Source of the DNA: Bacillota bacterium
GTDB taxonomy: Bacteria > Bacillota_A > Clostridia > Lachnospirales > Lachnospiraceae
Assembly (NCBI GenBank): GCA_023443925.1
Contig: JAEZSL010000190.1
Span: 1-48,113, forward strand
Direction of reading: 5' to 3'
Length of the DNA stretch: 48,113 bases
The notes below the pieces were generated by a model. It made no database searches and was not told the origin of the DNA. It saw only the letters and a list, made by a program, of their open reading frames with translations. Of the stretch, positions 1 through 9,177 are shown piece after piece. A program made the position numbers and the translations under genes. Each line of letters opens with the position of its first letter. Within the stretch, counting starts at the first letter, position 1.

Positions 1-1659
1 AATAATGAAGTTATTGATTTAAAGCATTTATATTCGGAAACATCTTCTGAATATGAGAAAAGTATGTATGAAAAACTGCAAAAGAAGAAAAAAGAGGTTC
101 TGGCTCAGCTTCGCCTGGAATTCAAAACAGGAGCAGGCACTCGTGATAAATTGTCCAAAGAAATGCAGGAATATGAAGATTTTATTACTAAAAATATAAA
201 CCTATGGAACGAGAGTGCAATAAATAAGCAAGATCCGATGTATTTGGCCTGGATGAATAAGCAGGCGGTCAGCACCCAGGAGTTTTTCTCCTACGCCTTA
301 AAGGCAGGCTGGGTTAATGTTAATCAATTCTCCTTCGGAAAGCAGTATTATACCCTGGAGGAAAGCTGCGAGGCGCTGGGGGAACAAATAACGGAATTAT
401 TAAAAGAAAATGGAGAGTTTGACAAACTGCTTATGAAATACCTGTTAAAAAGCGATGTGATATCCGGGACAGATATCTGCCGACTTTTGTATGAGCAGGG
501 AATTCTGCCGAGAGCAGATCAGGATTATGAAGCGTTAAGGAAGCAGGAGATAAGCCCGTATACTTTTATCATAAAGAAAATCAAAAATCTTGAAATAACC
601 CCCGCCCAGCTGGCACTGGATCCTTATTCGGGTTCGGCGGTGGTAGTGGAAGCAAATACGGGGAAAATTTTGGCCAGTGTAACCTACCCCGGTTATGATA
701 ATAACCGTCTTGCCAATCAGATGGACACGGATTATTACAATAAGCTTTATAGGGATTTATCCATTCCTTTGTATAACCGCGCCACCCAGCAGTTAACGGC
801 ACCAGGCTCCACTTTTAAGCCGGTCACTATAATTGCAGGACTTAAGGAAACGGTAATACAACCTGATACTTCTGTTTTCTGTAATGGCAGCTTTGATAAA
901 GTAATACCTGCTATGAGGTGCTGGAAGCGGTCGGGCCATGGAAATATAGAAAATGCGGCTGCGGCTCTGGAACATTCCTGTAATGATTATCTTGGAGAAA
1001 TTTCTTATAACCTTGGAATGCTTGGAAGGAGTACGTATTCCGATGACCAGGCATTAAAGCTGATACAAGCTTATACAGGATTACTGGATCTGGATAAAAA
1101 GTCGGGTATTGAATTAACCGAAAGCGCACCGCAAGTTACGGACCGTTATGCCATTCCTTCTTCTATCGGACAGGGTACTCATAACTATACCACGGTTTTA
1201 CTTGCGAGATATGTGAATACACTGGCAACGAAAGGTACCAGCTACAAACTCTCTCTGATTGATGGAGTCAAAGATACGGCGACCAGAGATTTTATGAAAA
1301 AGGAGAGTGTGCTGCAAAGTACCGTCAGCCTTTCAGAAGAAATCTGGGATACGGTAAAGCAGGGTATGAAACAATTTGCAGGCAGTAACTCCGAGTTAAA
1401 GGACATAAAGATAGATACTGCCGGTAAGTCCGGAACCGCCCAGGAATCTGCCCTCAGACCGGATCATGCTTTATTTATAGGATATGCACCAACCGAAAAG
1501 CCGGAGATCTCCGTTGCGGTCCGCATTGCCAACGGGTATGCCTCCGGTAATGCCGTAGGAACCGGAAAAGATATTCTGAATTACTATTTTGGATTGGAGA
1601 AGAAGGAGGATATTATTAACGGGAAAGCAGCCGGAGCGGTTAATGTGAGAACGGATTAA
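1..1659 (+). CDS. Penicillin-binding protein, transpeptidase domain (5' end outside window)
   Basis: The reading frame is open from base 1 with no stop before the ATG at 64, so this is the C-terminal 552 residues of a longer protein. The three active-site motifs of a DD-transpeptidase are present in order: STFK (nt 808-819, nucleophile Ser), SCN (from nt 976) and KSGT (from nt 1426). The family cross-links peptidoglycan outside the membrane and is the target of beta-lactams. The N-terminal signal-anchor expected for a class A or B enzyme lies outside the window. The part seen has a helical, lysine-rich stretch ahead of the catalytic domain, like PBP2/PBP3-type transpeptidases of clostridia. 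It ends 127 bp before a second serine hydrolase on the same strand. The assignment is firm; the subclass is not. Confidence 0.9.
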   Translation, partial: NNEVIDLKHLYSETSSEYEKSMYEKLQKKKKEVLAQLRLEFKTGAGTRDKLSKEMQEYEDFITKNINLWNESAINKQDPMYLAWMNKQAVSTQEFFSYALKAGWVNVNQFSFGKQYYTLEESCEALGEQITELLKENGEFDKLLMKYLLKSDVISGTDICRLLYEQGILPRADQDYEALRKQEISPYTFIIKKIKNLEITPAQLALDPYSGSAVVVEANTGKILASVTYPGYDNNRLANQMDTDYYNKLYRDLSIPLYNRATQQLTAPGSTFKPVTIIAGLKETVIQPDTSVFCNGSFDKVIPAMRCWKRSGHGNIENAAAALEHSCNDYLGEISYNLGMLGRSTYSDDQALKLIQAYTGLLDLDKKSGIELTESAPQVTDRYAIPSSIGQGTHNYTTVLLARYVNTLATKGTSYKLSLIDGVKDTATRDFMKKESVLQSTVSLSEEIWDTVKQGMKQFAGSNSELKDIKIDTAGKSGTAQESALRPDHALFIGYAPTEKPEISVAVRIANGYASGNAVGTGKDILNYYFGLEKKEDIINGKAAGAVNVRTD

Positions 1660-1786
1660 GAATGTAACGAAGAAATAAAATATGCTTTTTGTTTCAATTG
1701 AATTTATATAATACTTTATGTTAGTATAGTTTAAAAGCTAAGTTGATTTTAAAAGCCCAGCTAATTTATATTACAGGAGGTATTAC

Positions 1787-2845
1787 ATGAGTAAAATTTC
1801 AGAAATTGTTGAATGCAAAAAGCATTATGAAGGTCTTACACTTGTGGAGCGAATGAAAGAATGCCATACATCTGCTGTCAGTATAGCATTGATACAAAAC
1901 TTTGAGATTTGTGAGGCATATGCTTACGGAGTAAAGTCCTTCGAGAAGGGGGAAAAGATTACGGTGGATACACTTTTTCAAGCCGGTTCTATTAGTAAAC
2001 CTGTGTTTGCGGCTGCCGTCATGCGCTTGGTTGAAAAAGGGACACTTGATATAGATACAGACATTTCAGAGTATCTTGTAAGTTTTAATGTACCCATATA
2101 CGATAATCAAAAACATAAAATCACGTTAAGACAGATCTTGAGTCATAATGCTGGTTTGAATCTCCATGGCTTTGCCGGTTATCAGCAAGGACAAGAGATA
2201 CCAACTGTTGAGCAAATTTTAACCGGAGCATTTCCCTCAAATAATTTAAGGCTAAAATTAATCAAAGAGCCTGAAACCGGATCCCAATATTCAGGCGGGG
2301 GATATGTTCTTGCTCAAAAAATTATTACTGATCTATGCAAAGTTAATTTTTGCGATTTGATGAATGAATTGGTCTTTTCTCCATTAGTAATGACACATAG
2401 CACCTATTCGCAACCTCTGCCTGAAAATAAATTAAATGAAATCGCTTGTGGTTATAATCACCACAACTTACAATTACCTGGGGGATATAATATAATGCCG
2501 GAATTATCGGCGGCCGGACTATGGACTACACCATCAAACCTTGCACGGTTTGGCATTGAGATAATGAAAGCTTTAAAAAGTGAAAGCATATTCCTTGAAC
2601 AAAAGATGGCTGAGTTAATGACAACAAATGCATATGAAAACTCAAAGTATGGAGTAGGTTTTGCCTTAGGCCAAAGTGAAAAGGGATTGACATTTGGTCA
2701 TGGAGGTTCAAATTTTGGGTATCATTCTAACATGGTTTTTTGCCCTGCTGACGGTTCAGGAATTGTAGTTATGCAAAATTCGGATATTGGGGTGTCAATC
2801 CGTGATGAAGTCACGAATGCTTTCAAAGATATATTTGGCTGGTGA
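1787..2845 (+). CDS. Class C beta-lactamase-like serine hydrolase
   Basis: This 352-residue protein has the class C beta-lactamase/DD-peptidase fold motifs: SISK (residues 68-71, nucleophile Ser68 and Lys71), a YSG triad (168-170) in the position of the usual YxN, and HGG (305-307) in place of KTG. Such proteins include esterases, D-amino peptidases and penicillin-recognition proteins as well as true AmpC enzymes. I see no convincing signal peptide at the N-terminus, so it may act in the cytoplasm, which argues against a classical secreted beta-lactamase. A strong ribosome binding site (AGGAGG, about 1774-1779) sits 7 bases before the ATG. The gene follows a PBP on the same strand and converges on blaR1. 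No BlaI-type palindrome is visible upstream, so control by BlaI is not supported by sequence. Confidence 0.85.
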   Translation: MSKISEIVECKKHYEGLTLVERMKECHTSAVSIALIQNFEICEAYAYGVKSFEKGEKITVDTLFQAGSISKPVFAAAVMRLVEKGTLDIDTDISEYLVSFNVPIYDNQKHKITLRQILSHNAGLNLHGFAGYQQGQEIPTVEQILTGAFPSNNLRLKLIKEPETGSQYSGGGYVLAQKIITDLCKVNFCDLMNELVFSPLVMTHSTYSQPLPENKLNEIACGYNHHNLQLPGGYNIMPELSAAGLWTTPSNLARFGIEIMKALKSESIFLEQKMAELMTTNAYENSKYGVGFALGQSEKGLTFGHGGSNFGYHSNMVFCPADGSGIVVMQNSDIGVSIRDEVTNAFKDIFGW

Positions 2846-3037
2846 TGTAATAAAGGTCCATTATAAGCATTAATTATCACAAGCCATGCTCCAACTACTA
2901 TTTGCAGTAATAAAGATTAGTAAAAACTTAATTCATACCTGTGTTAAATTGAAACTCTATTCTAATTTGGACTTTACTTATTAAGTGAAACAAAAGAGTT
3001 AAAAAACAGTATATACGGTGTAACACACCATTGGGGT

Positions 3038-3055
3038 GAGTTATCTTAATAACTC
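3038..3055. other. Short perfect hairpin in the 2846-3184 intergenic gap
   Basis: A 7-bp perfect stem (GAGTTAT / ATAACTC) closes a 4-base loop. There is no T tract, so it is not an intrinsic terminator on its own. The rest of the 339-bp gap is AT-rich and I see no gene in it. Confidence 0.4.
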
Positions 3056-3096
3056 AGGATTAATTAACATGAAAAGCTGCTTAATAGGCAGATTAA

Positions 3097-3148
3097 AAAA
3101 GACGGGAATCAGGCGTTTTATTACCTGAAATCCGTCTTTTGATTTTTT
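3097..3148. terminator. Bidirectional intrinsic terminator between convergent genes
   Basis: Arms at 3097-3113 and 3124-3140 pair through AAAAGACGG / CCGTCTTTT, plus CAGG / CCTG near the loop. A T run follows on the plus side (3143-3148) and an A run precedes on the plus side (3095-3100, a T run on the minus strand). It lies between the plus-strand serine hydrolase and the minus-strand blaR1, so it can end both transcripts. Confidence 0.85.
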
Positions 3149-3184
3149 AACTGCATAACACAAAAATGTAAAATATAGATATTT

Positions 3185-5002
3185 TTAATCAATAGAATAA
3201 AGCTTTTTTGCTTTTAGGATTTCCAGTGCAATTCTGCGGGCGGCAGCACCATCCGCCTGTTCCTTCGCCTGAATATTAGCGGCAAAGAAATAAGTGTTAT
3301 CGTTCTTTTCAATAAACCCGACAAACCATCCGTTTATATTGTTATGCTCCAGATTCCCGGTTCCGGTTTTACCATACAGAGCGCCAATCTCATTATCTGA
3401 TAAGAGCAGGCTATCTTTTACAGTTTGAATGTTCTTATCCTGAAAGCGGAATTCGTTGGTATATAACTTGGTCAGTAACTCCACTTGCTCCACAGGAGAT
3501 ATTTTTAAGGAGGACTCCATCCAGGAGCGGCTTAGACCGCCGGACAGATCCGCATTACCGTAACCGATACGCTGTACATAGTTTTTCAGGTCTTTCATAC
3601 CGGTTTTTTGATCCAGCGACTGAAAATACCAGTTCACCGAATCTTTCATGGCAGAATAAAGCGTCTGGTCCCGGTTCCAGGAAGTATAGGGATAAGTACT
3701 TCCATCCCAGGGCAGTATAGAAGCTTCCGGAGTTATGCTGCCGCTTTCTAAACCAAATAACGCGCTGTATATTTTATAAGTAGAATCCGGTGAGATTCGT
3801 TTTGTACTGTCAGCTTTATTATAGATCGTCCAGTGGTCCGCATTCTGGTCATAAAGAACAAAACTGCCGCCGTACTGGTTATAATAAGTACTTAAATCCT
3901 CATAATCCACCTGGGAAGAAGCAGAGGAGGAAGGAAAATCGTATACGTTATCCTGGGAAGCGTTTACCGATAGAAATGGAGCAAACGATAGGATAAGTAT
4001 ACCCATACAGGCAAAAACAGTTCCGCTTTTTACTTTCAGCCAACGGTTTTCGGGGCGATAGGAGGCAATGCTCATAATCCGCTTTGTAATCTGTTTCCTG
4101 GTACCGGCAAGTCCTGCTGTAAGGGGATAAGCAGTTCCGGATAGTTTTCCGGCAAAGCGCAGCAAGGTATAACCGTAGTCGGTACAGTTTTCTTCACCCA
4201 GCAGGGATAAAACGGAAGCATCACATGCCAGTTCCCTGTCATTACGCATTTCGTTCAGTCCAAGCCATACCAGTGGTTGGAACCAGTAAAGGATTTTGGC
4301 CAGGCACATGAGATAATTAACAAAAATATCTCTATACCTGTAATGCTGCAGTTCATGGAGGAGAATAAAACGGATCTCCTTTTCATCAAACTCCGATATT
4401 ATCTGTATCGGCAGCAGGATACGGGGATGCATAAGTCCAACGGAAACCGGGGACTGCAGATAAGCACAGCTTAAAACCGGTATCTCCTTTTCTATATTTA
4501 ATAAGGAGCAGCAATCTGCTATAATTCCTTTTACCTGGGGGCTTTGTACCGGAAGGGCGGAAGAAATCAGCAGCTTTATCTTCAGGCTGGAACGCAGGGT
4601 GAGAATTAGCATAACCGCAGCACCGCCCAGCCAGAGCACCAGAAGGAGAATGGTTAGCATAGATGGTGCTGCTCGGTCCACGGAGACGGAAAAATCCCGG
4701 AGCCAGTTAACCACACCAGATTGGTTTGCAGCGGTTGCTACATTGTTTTGTACCGCATTATCCTTAACAGATCCTCCTAAGTTAGCCAGATAGGAGAAGA
4801 GCTTGCTTAAGTTTAAAAAACCTTCTGATCTTACTGGCAAAATGGGAAGAGCCAGCATGAAGAGGAACAGAAACCAGATATTATACTGAACCCTAAGGGA
4901 GAGATGTCTTTTGAAAACCCTTTTTACAAGGAGAATAACCAGTACCAAAAGTGAAATCGCAAGATTGGAGATAAGGAAACGAATTTCAAAAGAAGAGGGC
5001 AT
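3185..5002 (-). CDS. blaR1: BlaR1/MecR1-family beta-lactam sensor-transducer
   Basis: This 605-residue membrane sensor couples beta-lactam acylation to cleavage of the BlaI repressor. Start choice: an upstream in-frame ATG would overlap blaI by over 100 bp, whereas ATG at 5002-5000 begins one base after the blaI stop. The N-terminal part has hydrophobic segments (about residues 10-28, 41-57, 115-135 and 328-347). The M56 metalloprotease site is HELQH (216-220). The C-terminal extracellular penicillin-binding domain has STYK (407-410, acylated Ser), YGN (481-483) and KTGTG (545-549). The length fits BlaR1 (about 585-600). It is co-transcribed with blaI and read toward the bidirectional terminator. 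The catalytic residues look intact, so the sensor is probably functional. Confidence 0.93.
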   Translation of the reverse strand: MPSSFEIRFLISNLAISLLVLVILLVKRVFKRHLSLRVQYNIWFLFLFMLALPILPVRSEGFLNLSKLFSYLANLGGSVKDNAVQNNVATAANQSGVVNWLRDFSVSVDRAAPSMLTILLLVLWLGGAAVMLILTLRSSLKIKLLISSALPVQSPQVKGIIADCCSLLNIEKEIPVLSCAYLQSPVSVGLMHPRILLPIQIISEFDEKEIRFILLHELQHYRYRDIFVNYLMCLAKILYWFQPLVWLGLNEMRNDRELACDASVLSLLGEENCTDYGYTLLRFAGKLSGTAYPLTAGLAGTRKQITKRIMSIASYRPENRWLKVKSGTVFACMGILILSFAPFLSVNASQDNVYDFPSSSASSQVDYEDLSTYYNQYGGSFVLYDQNADHWTIYNKADSTKRISPDSTYKIYSALFGLESGSITPEASILPWDGSTYPYTSWNRDQTLYSAMKDSVNWYFQSLDQKTGMKDLKNYVQRIGYGNADLSGGLSRSWMESSLKISPVEQVELLTKLYTNEFRFQDKNIQTVKDSLLLSDNEIGALYGKTGTGNLEHNNINGWFVGFIEKNDNTYFFAANIQAKEQADGAAARRIALEILKAKKLYSID

Positions 5003-5003
5003 A

Positions 5004-5393
5004 TCAGGGTTCTCCTTTTCTTGTACGGGCGGAGAGGAGATCTTGCAAAGTCTCGATTTCCTTTTCGGATAAGGTATCCTTTTCCAGATAATTGGTAAGC
5101 ATGGAAGCAAGGTTTCCATCATAAAAACGTTTTAAAAAGGAGCTGTTTTCCTGGTCAAGATATTCATCTTTTTTCACCAGAGGGGTATAGACAAATACCC
5201 GGCTGTTTTTTTCATAGGTAAGGGCGCCTTTTTGTACCAGGCGTTTTAAAAGAGTCTGAATGGTTTTCGGGCTCCAGTCCGTTGTTTGAACCAGCCTGTC
5301 CGTAACCTCATTGGTGCTGATGGGAGCATTATTCCATACCACTTTCATAACTTCATATTCTGCTTCAGATATTTGAGGTAATTTTTTCATCAA
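5004..5393 (-). CDS. blaI: BlaI/MecI-family winged-helix repressor
   Basis: The 129-residue protein has the BlaI/MecI arrangement: an N-terminal winged helix (about residues 5-80, including the stretch around STNEVTDRL and SPKTIQTLLKRL) and a C-terminal dimerization helix region with the leucine-rich tail. In the family it binds TACA/TGTA palindromes and is removed when BlaR1 triggers cleavage. A GGAGG ribosome binding site lies a few bases upstream (5398-5402 on the minus strand). blaR1 follows after a single base, so the two are translationally linked. Its own operator and promoter lie just upstream, which implies autoregulation. Confidence 0.93.
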   Translation of the reverse strand: MMKKLPQISEAEYEVMKVVWNNAPISTNEVTDRLVQTTDWSPKTIQTLLKRLVQKGALTYEKNSRVFVYTPLVKKDEYLDQENSSFLKRFYDGNLASMLTNYLEKDTLSEKEIETLQDLLSARTRKGEP

Positions 5394-5410
5394 GGAATCC
5401 TCCGGAAATC

Positions 5411-5422
5411 TTACATTTGTAA
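5411..5422. promoter_or_regulatory. Palindromic BlaI-type operator
   Basis: TTACATTTGTAA is a palindrome of two TTACA half-sites with a 2-base centre, matching the TACA/TGTA half-site pattern recognised by BlaI/MecI repressors. It lies about 10 bp downstream of the -10 box of the blaI promoter, where a bound repressor would block transcription. I saw only this one clear copy near the operon. Confidence 0.7.
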
Positions 5423-5431
5423 TATAGAGAT

Positions 5432-5460
5432 ATTATAATATTGGACAAAAGGATTGTCAA
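5432..5460 (-). promoter_or_regulatory. Consensus sigma-A promoter of blaI-blaR1
   Basis: On the minus strand, TTGACA (5460-5455) and TATAAT (5437-5432) are both perfect and are separated by exactly 17 bases. The start site would fall beside the operator at 5411-5422. Confidence 0.85.
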
Positions 5461-5712
5461 TGTGATTAAAAAGACTTTCAGCAGTTTTTGTGTATGATAT
5501 GGATAATATTACAGGGTAATAAGTAAGACTGAATTATTAGATTGATTGAGCTGTATGAAAGAAGAAGAGCACGATGAAAAGAAAAATAAAAATTCATTAC
5601 GTATTTTTGAATAATATGATAAATTTAATATCTTTTTGGCCATAGGTCATTCTGGTAATCAAATACATATTCTATGCTTTGATTAAGATTAATCAAGAAA
5701 AAATTCTATATA

Positions 5713-5740
5713 TTGACTAAATAATGAAATAAAGTATAAT
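5713..5740 (+). promoter_or_regulatory. Probable promoter of the BtrH-like pseudogene
   Basis: TTGACT (5713-5718) and TATAAT (5735-5740) are separated by 16 bases, and the gene starts at 5854. The rest of the 5461-5853 gap is AT-rich with no visible gene. Confidence 0.55.
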
Positions 5741-5853
5741 AATCCCAAACCATTTCAATAAGAACTTAACAATAAATTTTTTATCACTAAAACAAGATAA
5801 AAAAACATATTATTCTGTATAAACGTAAAATACTTAATGAAGGAATATAAGTT

Positions 5854-6771
5854 ATGAATAAAATTTTGAGAGTTCATGATCCATTATCTACTACATATTC
5901 TCATTCAGCAAATACTTTGGCAATTATTGGGAATGATGAGGGGATTCATCCGTGGCTAATGAATTGTTTTATACAAATTTTTGGTTCTAAAGAAGATTTT
6001 TTAGATTATCAAGATTTTGGTTTTATGGAATGTCCTATTAAACACACTCAGCATATAGGACTTGATTTGGTAAAAAAAGGATGGACGCATATGACAGAAT
6101 TCATAAGATATATTATACAAATGGATTATTATGTATATGCAGAAATGAATGTAAGTAAAATAAAGCTTTATAATAATTTTAAATTACCATTTGCTCATGA
6201 TGTATTAATTTACGGATATGATGATGAAAAAAAGGAATATTCTATTGCTGATTTTTTTGATGGGAAAAGCTATTCTTTTACTAAGACATCATATCAGGAA
6301 GTTGAAGATGCTCTGAATTTAAATGAAGGAACATTTGGGAAGACTGGTATATTTTATGATTATATTTTTTTACTAAAACCTAAAGATGATATAAAAGCGA
6401 TTTTTTCAGTGGATAAAGTTAAAGATTCGCTATCTCTATATTTAGAAGAAAAGCCTATGATTTATGGTTTTAATAGATTTAAACCCTATACTATTAATGA
6501 AATTCAAGATTATTATTATGGAATAAGATGCTACAATATTTTTTTAGCATGTTAGATAATATTAAAGATAATCAACAATTACCTCATCGTTGGCGACAAA
6601 TTAGTCATTTAATGTATGAGCATAAAAAATAATGGGAATTAGAATTAAATATATGAAAGAAAAAAAATACCAGATGTTTATGGTAATGCATATAATGAAA
6701 TTGAGGAAAAAATGTTAGTAGCTAGAAATCTATTAATGAAATATAGCCTAAATAAAACTGATACTAGATAA
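5854..6771 (+). pseudogene. Decayed BtrH-like (C39-fold) gene with C-terminal frameshifts
   Basis: The first 233 residues read through to a stop at 6555. Coding signal then continues in other frames through poly-A runs to a stop at 6769-6771: a segment ending HLMYEHKK, then IMGIRIKYM, then a helical tail. The protein aligns by eye with the minus-strand gene at 44509-45513. Both begin with a short beta strand and a YSH motif, have FxHxVLxYGxD mid-protein (FAHDVLIYGYD here, FYHPVLVYGID there), a GIxCY/GVDCY segment, and HK.M-type helices at the end. The fold resembles BtrH N-terminal/C39 peptidase-like proteins. Here the residue aligned with the putative nucleophile Cys (SHQC in the other copy) is Ala (SHSA), so the active site was lost as well as the tail. 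Base composition is far more AT-rich than the genes to its left. Confidence 0.65.
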
Positions 6772-7078
6772 AGTCAAATATAATCTTATATCTGTGATGA
6801 ATATGGAAAAGGATATTATACCGAAACTCATTAACGATATAATTTTACATTAATGTAAATTTAAGTGTGACAAACAGGAGCACAAGTAAATTGAATCGAT
6901 CTCTGTCAAGGTGGGAAAATTATAAATTTTGGAATTTCAGGGTATACCTAAAAATTATTCCGGATCCTATTGCTAGAATTCCGGAATGCGAGCATTTTAC
7001 TACACTTTGATCTTGCAAAGCTCCTGGATTGTTACATTCCAAGGTGCAAGCTATGTTAATTCATCATCTGACCTGTCC

Positions 7079-8201
7079 TTACTGGCGTTTCTCTAGCAAG
7101 AGCTTAAGATATTCATTTAGATTTAGGCCATATTCCTTTGCCATCTCTACGATGGTGAGATAAAGCGAATTAGCGGTAGCTCCTTCCGAAGTGTCTGAAA
7201 AAAGCCAATTTTCCGACCTATGGTTACTGGGCGGATTGCATTTTCGCTGAGATTGTTGCTCAGGCTGCACCGACCATCTTCCAGATAAGTCATAAGAAAT
7301 TCTCGGCGGTTATTGATGTATGTGATTGCTTTCTTCAGTTTCTCACTATCTCCGGGATTGACTTGATTTACCCATGCCAAGAATCCCTCAACGATTGGTT
7401 TCTGATCATTGAGGCGACGATTTCCGATCTGCTTGTATGAGAGTCCTTTCCCCTTATAGGTTCGCTCATACTCGAAAGCATATTACAGTACAGGACCCCC
7501 CCTGCACTGCCGGATGAGTATAACTCTTTCTCATTGCCTTTCGGGATAGCTTCTAATAGGTATCTACTGATGTGCGCATAGCAGCAACAGCGCTTGGGTT
7601 CCTTTACTTTGTTGTAGCCTTGGTATGCATCTGCCATTAGATAGAATCCCGGTTCAATTTCTTTTAGGAATTGCTTTGCATTTTCTCCTGCTCTTGTAGG
7701 CGTGTAATGATAGAGGATGATTGGATTTAATTCATCTTCACCGGTTCGGACAACCCATAAGTAAGATTTGGTTTGTGAGCGTCGATCTTCCTCTTTCAAA
7801 ACCAGAATGGGAGTCTCGTCCATCATAAGAAATCTGCATTTTAGCAGTTCACGATGGAAGTAATCATACATTGGCCGGATATGTTATAATCCGGCCGTAA
7901 TGATCCAATGAGCCATAGATGTCCGACTGATAGGCGCATTCATTTGTAGAAAATCCTGTTCCTGACGATAAAGAGGAATGTACAATCCATACTTTCGATA
8001 AATAATATATGCCAACAGGGATTCCGAAACATAACTTCCGGGGATCAAGGCCGGTGTGCCATTATCCTTTATAAACGGTATTTCTTCTGTGTCCTTGCAC
8101 TCTGGACAGGAATAAGTAGTGGCCATGTATTCGATACGCTCAAGCTTCGGAGGAGTATGCACTATTTCGCTACGGATTCGTTCGGTCCCAATCGGAACCA
8201 T
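7079..8201 (-). pseudogene. tnpC: IS66 TnpC transposase, broken by frameshifts
   Basis: Three frames carry successive parts of an IS66 DDE transposase. 8201-7884 has the N-terminal zinc-binding segment with CPECKD and the YxxPLYRQEQ region. 7871-7500 has the catalytic core with MMDETP (Asp) and MADAYQGYN (Asp). 7380-7079 has the C-terminal SENAIRPVTIGRK region (Glu) and the final helices. A stop or shift separates each part, so no full transposase can be made. Confidence 0.85.
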
Positions 8202-8219
8202 CTGAATCCCACAGATAGG

Positions 8220-8479
8220 ACATGATTTTTATTCGTCGGTCAGTGTATCTACCTTCACTTGTCTGGTCGGGATGTCCCTAAATTGCTCTGCTAAACCTCT
8301 CGGAGCAAAGCCTTGATACGATCACATCGTCTGCCTTAAAAAAGATAAATCGATCGGACATCCGGCTCCGCTTTCAGCTGATCCAGTACGATGGCACATA
8401 GACCATCCAATGACTTACGCATATTAGTATATCCTGTAATGATATAGATGCTGGTTGCTGTGGAAATATCACCTAGCAT
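8220..8479 (-). pseudogene. tnpB: IS66 Orf2/TnpB remnant
   Basis: A minus-strand ATG at 8479-8477 overlaps the tnpA stop. The reading gives IYIITGYTNMRKSLDGLCA, characteristic of IS66 Orf2, and stops after SIYLF. The RRCDRIKALLRE segment follows in another frame, and the C-terminal part is missing. Confidence 0.75.
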
Positions 8480-8846
8480 AGCCTAAACCTCCTATGCATC
8501 TCAGCGTTGTCTCAATCAGACTTTTATCTGTGTTGTTAAAGAAATGAATTGTTGCATTACCAATCCGAATTTCAACCATGGGTAATTCTCTGGTTGCCAG
8601 GTCCGTAACAATGCAAGTATTTTGCTCTACCTGCATCGTAGTAGGTACTGACGCTGCATTCGGTATTAAGTTAACATTGACTACTTCTTGCAGAGGAGCT
8701 GGTGTTTTCTTTTCTTTGTTAGCCGTCATAGGAATTGACATTCCGCACTTGCGAAGCCGGCTAACCCAGTTATAAAAGGTGCCTGGATTAATATCATTCA
8801 ATTGGCACCATTGATAGTCGGAGAGACCACTCTGGCGACACTCCAT
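8469..8846 (-). CDS. tnpA: IS66 Orf1/TnpA
   Basis: A 125-residue protein with the IS66 Orf1 motif QSGLSDYQWCQ followed by a helix-turn-helix-like stretch (NPGTFYNWVSRLRK). Relatives start about 10-15 residues earlier. The matching in-frame sequence (EQFRLI) is present upstream, but an in-frame stop lies before any ATG, so the N-terminus may be damaged. It is an accessory protein of the transposon with no known host role. Confidence 0.75.
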   Translation of the reverse strand: MECRQSGLSDYQWCQLNDINPGTFYNWVSRLRKCGMSIPMTANKEKKTPAPLQEVVNVNLIPNAASVPTTMQVEQNTCIVTDLATRELPMVEIRIGNATIHFFNNTDKSLIETTLRCIGGLGYAR

Positions 8847-9177
8847 GATGAGTCGGAACTGCTCACCATTTGAAATTCGTTTTTATCTCATAATTGCTAT
8901 CCTCCGAAATAGAGTAAAATGCTTGCATCTTCGTAAAAGGATTGGAGTAAAACGCTCGCATTTCCTGATATCAATTATAAAGATAAGTGGCGGTGGATGA
9001 AATCCACCCCTAAATTAGACGCTTACGTATAATAGAGTAGACACAAAGTTAAGAGATAATTATGAAAGGTGGTCAAGATTTTTTACGTGAAATGACTATA
9101 GTCACGAAAGGTATACGGTATCACTATGGTCCTATGTCAAGATTTAGTACAAATATTAAAATGAGAAGTTCTGCCTG

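Larger units (their letters stand above)
6983..9027 (-). mobile_element. Degenerate IS66-family element
   Basis: Minus-strand remnants of tnpA, tnpB and tnpC lie in the standard IS66 order. The right-hand terminus read on the minus strand begins GTAAGCGTCTA (9027-9017), the usual IS66 terminal sequence. An inverted pair sits just inside the ends: GAATGCGAGCATTTTACT near 6983-7000 against its partner near 8947-8964. The outermost left terminus is not recognisable and may be deleted. The region 6772-6982 holds no gene that I can see. Confidence 0.75.
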
